Assembly: GCA_963589585.1 (NCBI GenBank)
Contig: CAVALG010000108.1
Location: 1-33,893, forward strand
Reading direction: 5' to 3'
Origin: CAVALG01 sp963589585
GTDB lineage: Bacteria > Bacillota > Clostridia > Oscillospirales > Acutalibacteraceae
Length of the DNA stretch: 33,893 bases
Shown here: in pieces, positions 30,776-33,893 of the stretch
Layout of the letters: each line of letters opens with the position of its first letter
Position numbering within the stretch: the first letter of the stretch is position 1
Notes under the pieces: generated by a model
What the model saw: only the letters and a program-made list of their open reading frames with translations
Databases searched by the model: none
What the model was told of the DNA's origin: nothing
Made by a program: the position numbers and the translations under genes

Positions 30776-31447
30776 ATGAAAAACTTAAAAATATTCGGCG
30801 ATTCCATTCTTCGCGGCGTTATGTATTCGGAAGATGAAAAAAGATATCGCCTGTGTGATGATAATAAATTCAAATCGTTTGCCGAGCACGGCATACAGGT
30901 TGATAACAATTCAAAAATGGGATGCACGATTGACACAGGTGCAAAATTGATTGAAAAACGCCTTGCCGATTGCAGCAACGACACAACAGTACTTATAGAA
31001 CTCGGCGGAAATGATTGTGATTACGACTGGGCGGCAATATCCGAAGACCCTGACGGCTCATTTCTCTGCAAGACCCCCGAAGATGAATTTGTAAACAAAT
31101 ACGGCAAAGCGATAACGGCGGCAAGAGAAAAGGGGGCCGAGGTAGTTGTTTCGTCACTTGTGCCGATTGACCCCGACAAATATTTTAATTGGATAAGCAA
31201 AGAGCTTTGCCCCGATAATATAATGAAATGGCTCGGTGATAAAAGCGTACTGTACCGCTGGCAGGAACATTACGACCGCCTTGTAAGACAAATTGCCGAT
31301 AAATTCGGCTGCCGCGTTATTGATTTGCGCACCCCTTTCCTTTTAAGTCACGACTATAAAAATCTGTTATGTGCAGACGGTATTCACCCCACCGAAAAAG
31401 GTCATAAACTTATCCGTAAAACGCTGCTTGAGAACGCTTGCGCGTAA
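30776..31447 (+). CDS. SGNH/GDSL hydrolase family protein
   Basis: A 223-aa esterase-like hydrolase. Block I is IFGDSILRG with the nucleophile Ser10; block III is ELGGNDCDYDW; block V is ADGIHPTEKGH with the catalytic Asp-x-x-His. There is no signal peptide, so it acts in the cytoplasm, perhaps as a deacetylase of sugars or a thioesterase. I use ATG 30776 (GGAG 9 nt upstream) because the ATG at 30767 abuts the ribosome binding site. It is a single gene. Confidence 0.88.
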   Translation: MKNLKIFGDSILRGVMYSEDEKRYRLCDDNKFKSFAEHGIQVDNNSKMGCTIDTGAKLIEKRLADCSNDTTVLIELGGNDCDYDWAAISEDPDGSFLCKTPEDEFVNKYGKAITAAREKGAEVVVSSLVPIDPDKYFNWISKELCPDNIMKWLGDKSVLYRWQEHYDRLVRQIADKFGCRVIDLRTPFLLSHDYKNLLCADGIHPTEKGHKLIRKTLLENACA

Positions 31448-31474
31448 GCAAGCAAAAAATCAAATATTAAACGG

Positions 31475-31501
31475 TTAGCACTCTGCATCGCAGAGTGCTA
31501 A
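31475..31501 (+). promoter_or_regulatory. CIRCE operator (HrcA binding site)
   Basis: TTAGCACTC, a 9-nt spacer and GAGTGCTAA match the CIRCE consensus without a mismatch. It lies 219 nt before the hsp20 start codon, so HrcA should repress hsp20 at normal temperature. No hrcA, dnaK or groE gene is in the window. Confidence 0.95.
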
Positions 31502-31503
31502 TT

Positions 31504-31532
31504 TTTACAATTTGTTCATAACATTATAACAA
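31504..31532 (+). promoter_or_regulatory. Candidate hsp20 promoter
   Basis: TTTACA (31504-31509) and TAACAA (31527-31532) are 17 nt apart, directly after CIRCE; TATAAC at 31525-31530 is an alternative -10 box. The assignment is tentative. It would leave a leader of about 180 nt before the hsp20 ATG. Confidence 0.45.
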
Positions 31533-31615
31533 AATATGCAATAAGTATGGGTATAACATAATTGTCGAAAGAAAAAGACGACGAGATAAAAACAACAAGC
31601 AAGGAAGTGACTCCG

Positions 31616-31675
31616 TTGGGTCGGTATAAGATATTGATCGAAAGAAATTCGGCAGCCGATTCAGCCGAAAGATAA
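31616..31675 (+). CDS. Possible 19-codon upstream ORF in the hsp20 leader
   Basis: A TTG at 31616, 8 nt after AAGGAAG (31601-31607), opens a frame M-G-R-Y-K-I-L-I-E-R-N-S-A-A-D-S-A-E-R ending with TAA at 31673-31675. A hairpin (TTCGGC/GCCGAA, about 31648-31668) lies within it. The sequence before the TTG (GGAAGTGACTCCG) resembles the repeats in the large RNA at 957 and 1096. It may be a regulatory leader peptide, or the motif may be structural. Confidence 0.25.
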   Translation: MGRYKILIERNSAADSAER

Positions 31676-31720
31676 CATTTAAAACGAATCGGAAACACTT
31701 AATTTTCGGAGGTTTTAATT

Positions 31721-32173
31721 ATGTTTGAACTCAGACCTTATGACAGAAATCATACTTTGAACTATAACCCGTTCCGTGAAATGGACGAATTTGAAAACCG
31801 TTTCTTTACAAACCCGTTCTCGCTTTTCGGTAATGACTCTTTAGCGCAATTCCGAACCGACATAACCGATAATGGCGACAGTTACCTGCTTGAAGCAGAT
31901 CTTCCGGGATTTGATAAAAAGGATATTAAACTTAACATTAACGGCGACACGCTTACCGTATCTGCCGAACGCCGTTCAAAGACCGAGGAAAAGGACAATA
32001 AAGGCAAATGCATCCGCTGTGAGCGTTCTTACGGCTCATACAGCCGTCAGTTTGATGTATCGGGTGTTGAAACATCCGGCATTAAGGCAAAATACGAGGA
32101 CGGAGTGCTGAAACTTACAATGCCTAAAAAAGCCGAGTTGCCGGAACAGAGCCACAGGCTTGAAATTGAATAA
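31721..32173 (+). CDS. Small heat-shock protein, Hsp20/alpha-crystallin family
   Basis: A 150-aa ATP-independent chaperone that holds unfolding proteins. A short N-terminal region (NPFREMDEFENRFFTNPF) precedes the alpha-crystallin domain (about residues 45-140): RTDITDNGDSYLLEADLPGF, DIKLNINGDTLTVSAER, SYGSYSRQFDV and YEDGVLKLTMPK. GGAGG at 31708-31712 gives a strong ribosome binding site. A perfect CIRCE upstream implies HrcA control, and a long leader with a possible uORF suggests a second layer. Confidence 0.96.
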   Translation: MFELRPYDRNHTLNYNPFREMDEFENRFFTNPFSLFGNDSLAQFRTDITDNGDSYLLEADLPGFDKKDIKLNINGDTLTVSAERRSKTEEKDNKGKCIRCERSYGSYSRQFDVSGVETSGIKAKYEDGVLKLTMPKKAELPEQSHRLEIE

Positions 32174-32211
32174 TACACATATCTGCTGAACATATTCAGC
32201 ATAAAGCAGCA

Positions 32212-32246
32212 GCGTCGGGTGATATTCACCCGACGCCGATTTTTTA
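32212..32246 (+). terminator. hsp20 terminator
   Basis: GCGTCGGGTGA (32212-32222) pairs perfectly with 32226-32236 around a 3-nt loop and is followed by CGAT and a T-run. A second small hairpin (TGCTGAA/TTCAGCA, 32184-32201) precedes it. Confidence 0.92.
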
Positions 32247-32247
32247 T

Positions 32248-33606
32248 TCAGTTTTTTAAACTTTGCATAGGCGCAGGAATTCGTCCGCCGCGCGCAATAA
32301 ACTTTGAGTTATCAAACATATTTACATTCATTATCGGGCCGCCGCCGAGCAATCCGCCGAAGGATAGTTCCTCGCCGACTTTTTTGCCTATAGCAGGGAT
32401 AAGGCGAACTGCGGTGGTTTTTGAATTAACCATTCCTATAGCGGCTTCATCGGCAATTATACCCGAAATAACGCTTTCGGGAGTATCGCCCGGAATGTTT
32501 ATCATATCAAGTCCTACCGAGCAGACAGCAGTCATCGCTTCTAACTTTTCAAGGCAGAGCGATCCGCAGCGAGCCGCGTCTATCATACCTGCGTCTTCGG
32601 TTACGGGAATAAACGCACCCGAAAGTCCACCGACATGATTAGACGCCATAACGCCGCCCTTTTTAACCGCGTCATTAAGCATTGCAAGCGCAGCCGTAGT
32701 ACCGTAAGCGCCGCAGCTTTCAAGCCCGATTTCTTCCAGAATATGTGCCACAGAATCACCTACCGCAGGGGTCGGCGCCAGCGAAAGGTCAACTATACCG
32801 AACGGAACGCCCAATCTGTCAGAAGCCATACGCGCAACAAGCTGACCCATACGGGTTATTTTAAAGGCGGTGCGTTTTATAAGTTCCGCAATACCCGTCA
32901 TATCCAAATCTTTTGATTTTGCAAGCGCGGCACGAACAACACCGGGACCCGAAACGCCGACATTTATAACGCAGTCGGGTTCGCCTACGCCGTGAAAGGC
33001 GCCTGCCATAAACGGATTATCCTCCGGTGCGTTACACAATACAACAAGTTTGGCTGCACCTATACAGTCACGGTCTGCCGTAGCGGCGGCGGTAGCCTTA
33101 ATAATTTTACCCATAAGCGCTATAGCGTCCATATTCATACCTGCTTTTGTAGAACCGATATTGACCGAGGCGCATATATGGTCGGTCACGCTTAAGGCTT
33201 CGGGGATACTTTCAATCAATTCCCTATCGCCTGCGCTGAAGCCTTTATGTACAAGCGCCGAATATCCGCCTATAAAATTAACGCCGATAGCATTTGCAGC
33301 CTTTTCAAGCGTGCGCGCAAATTTCACCATATCGCCTGAACGGCAGGCGGCGGCAATTATCGCTATAGGGGTAACCGAAACGCGCTTATTTATTATCGGT
33401 ATGCCGAGTTCGGTTTCTATTTTACCGCAAACCGACACAAGATTTTGCGCCTTTGATGTGATTTTATCGTAAACCTTGCGGCAAGCCGCGTCAATGTCGG
33501 GGTCAATGCAGTCAAGCAAAGAAATACCCATTGTAACGGTGCGGATATCAAGGTTTTCCTCATCTATCATATTAATGGTTTCTAAAATATCGTTAATATT
33601 TATCAT
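32248..33606 (-). CDS. PFL family protein (UPF0210/DUF711)
   Basis: A 452-aa cytoplasmic protein of the UPF0210 family, related in fold to pyruvate formate-lyase-like barrels but of unproven function. Recognisable stretches are LDIRTVTMGISLLDCIDPD, NFIGGYSALVHKGFSAGD, VGEPDCVINVGVSGPGVVRAAL and SNHVGGLSGAFIPVTEDAGM. It lies 12 nt after the ACT-domain gene on the same strand; this two-gene pairing is widely conserved, so the ACT protein is probably its regulatory partner. Its stop lies next to the convergent hsp20 terminator. Confidence 0.93.
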   Translation of the reverse strand: MININDILETINMIDEENLDIRTVTMGISLLDCIDPDIDAACRKVYDKITSKAQNLVSVCGKIETELGIPIINKRVSVTPIAIIAAACRSGDMVKFARTLEKAANAIGVNFIGGYSALVHKGFSAGDRELIESIPEALSVTDHICASVNIGSTKAGMNMDAIALMGKIIKATAAATADRDCIGAAKLVVLCNAPEDNPFMAGAFHGVGEPDCVINVGVSGPGVVRAALAKSKDLDMTGIAELIKRTAFKITRMGQLVARMASDRLGVPFGIVDLSLAPTPAVGDSVAHILEEIGLESCGAYGTTAALAMLNDAVKKGGVMASNHVGGLSGAFIPVTEDAGMIDAARCGSLCLEKLEAMTAVCSVGLDMINIPGDTPESVISGIIADEAAIGMVNSKTTAVRLIPAIGKKVGEELSFGGLLGGGPIMNVNMFDNSKFIARGGRIPAPMQSLKN

Positions 33607-33618
33607 TGCGTTTCACCC

Positions 33619-33888
33619 TTAGATTCTGTGCATTGAGTCAAAAATATCTTCGTGCATAACATGGATTTTCAAACCGCTGTTCTCACCAAGTTTTTCGGTG
33701 TCCTTTGCAAATGCCGCAAAATCCGAGTTAAGGCCGCTTATATCGCAAACCATTACCATACAAAACAATCCGTCAAGTACGCTTTGGCTTACATCGCTTA
33801 TGTTTACATTAAATTTTGCGCACTGTGCCGATACTTTTGCCAATATCCCCACGGAATCCTTACCCACAACCGTTAAAATCGCTTTCAT
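33619..33888 (-). CDS. ACT domain-containing protein (UPF0237)
   Basis: An 89-aa single ACT domain: KAILTVVGKDSVGILAKVSA is the first strand and helix, NVNISDVSQSVLDGLFCMVMV the second. ACT domains bind amino acids or similar small ligands and control partner enzymes. It is complete: the ATG is at 33888, but the ribosome binding site falls outside the window. It is co-transcribed with the UPF0210 gene. Confidence 0.92.
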   Translation of the reverse strand: MKAILTVVGKDSVGILAKVSAQCAKFNVNISDVSQSVLDGLFCMVMVCDISGLNSDFAAFAKDTEKLGENSGLKIHVMHEDIFDSMHRI

Positions 33889-33893
33889 ACATA

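Noticed and set aside
31679..31718. RNA thermometer over the hsp20 RBS (TTAAAAC with GTTTTAA)
   Set aside because: The A/T-rich stem covers only the last G of GGAGG and has a 26-nt loop. It is too weak to call without folding data.
1..33893. CRISPR array, prophage, insertion sequence or integrative element
   Set aside because: No regularly spaced repeats, transposase, integrase or phage structural genes were seen; gene order is ordinary chromosomal Clostridia.

Overview
The window looks like chromosomal DNA from a spore-forming member of the Clostridia, probably an uncultured gut-type Oscillospirales/Ruminococcaceae-like bacterium. This rests on gene content and layout: an EF-P gene followed by a CD1247-type small acidic protein, the MEP genes ispD-ispF, an M50 protease-scpA-scpB-DUF2953-ytfJ(gerW)-dacB-rluB block, purine-rich Shine-Dalgarno sites, and consensus sigma-A promoters. 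The assignment is inference; no rRNA or other marker is present. There is no integrase, transposase, CRISPR array or clear tRNA.

Layout. 1-633: a hairpin-rich fragment cut by the window edge, then a GNAT acetyltransferase (-). 815-1565: no protein gene, but a near-consensus promoter (TTGACA-17-TATTAT with an AT-rich upstream tract), about 680 nt of structured AT-rich sequence with repeated short motifs, and a 14-bp rho-independent terminator. I read this as a stand-alone large non-coding RNA that I cannot match to a known family; it is the best candidate for something undescribed. 1673-7203 (+): a YqeG-type HAD phosphatase coupled to an endonuclease IV-like TIM barrel, EF-P, a Cys/Asp-rich CD1247-type protein, ispD-ispF, a DUF4830 protein, and a SOS-type dinB with a perfect LexA/DinR box. 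7204-7478: a cluster of hairpins.

7479-11829: a LysR regulator facing a five-gene redox operon (flavodoxin, CMD-cupin fusion, aldo/keto reductase, Fe-S/FMN-reductase-type flavoprotein, flavodoxin lipoprotein); the two promoters lie back to back and share a base. 11886-17858 (-): pcrA, secG and a three-gene biotin-dependent transcarboxylase set (5S-like, 1.3S-like and 12S-like subunits) without an OadB pump or biotin carboxylase.

17969-28777 (-): a long run of co-directional genes: GNAT-like protein, rluB, dacB, ytfJ, DUF2953, scpB, scpA, an M50 protease, then an ABC exporter-S24/S26 peptidase-PqqD-HprK-like cassette that resembles the accessory half of a peptide (RiPP/lasso-type) pathway without a visible precursor or cyclase, then a cytoplasmic GH36 alpha-galactosidase. 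28966-30557: a 66-aa orphan ORF, two half-size TauE/SafE (TSUP) proteins in tandem and a membrane-anchored XRE regulator. 30776-33888: an SGNH hydrolase, an Hsp20 gene behind a perfect CIRCE operator and a 220-nt leader with a short uORF, and the UPF0210 (PFL)-ACT domain pair.

Several genes (ispD, the DUF4830 gene, the first TSUP half) have a terminator-like hairpin directly on or just before their ribosome binding site, which suggests attenuation or very compact gene junctions.
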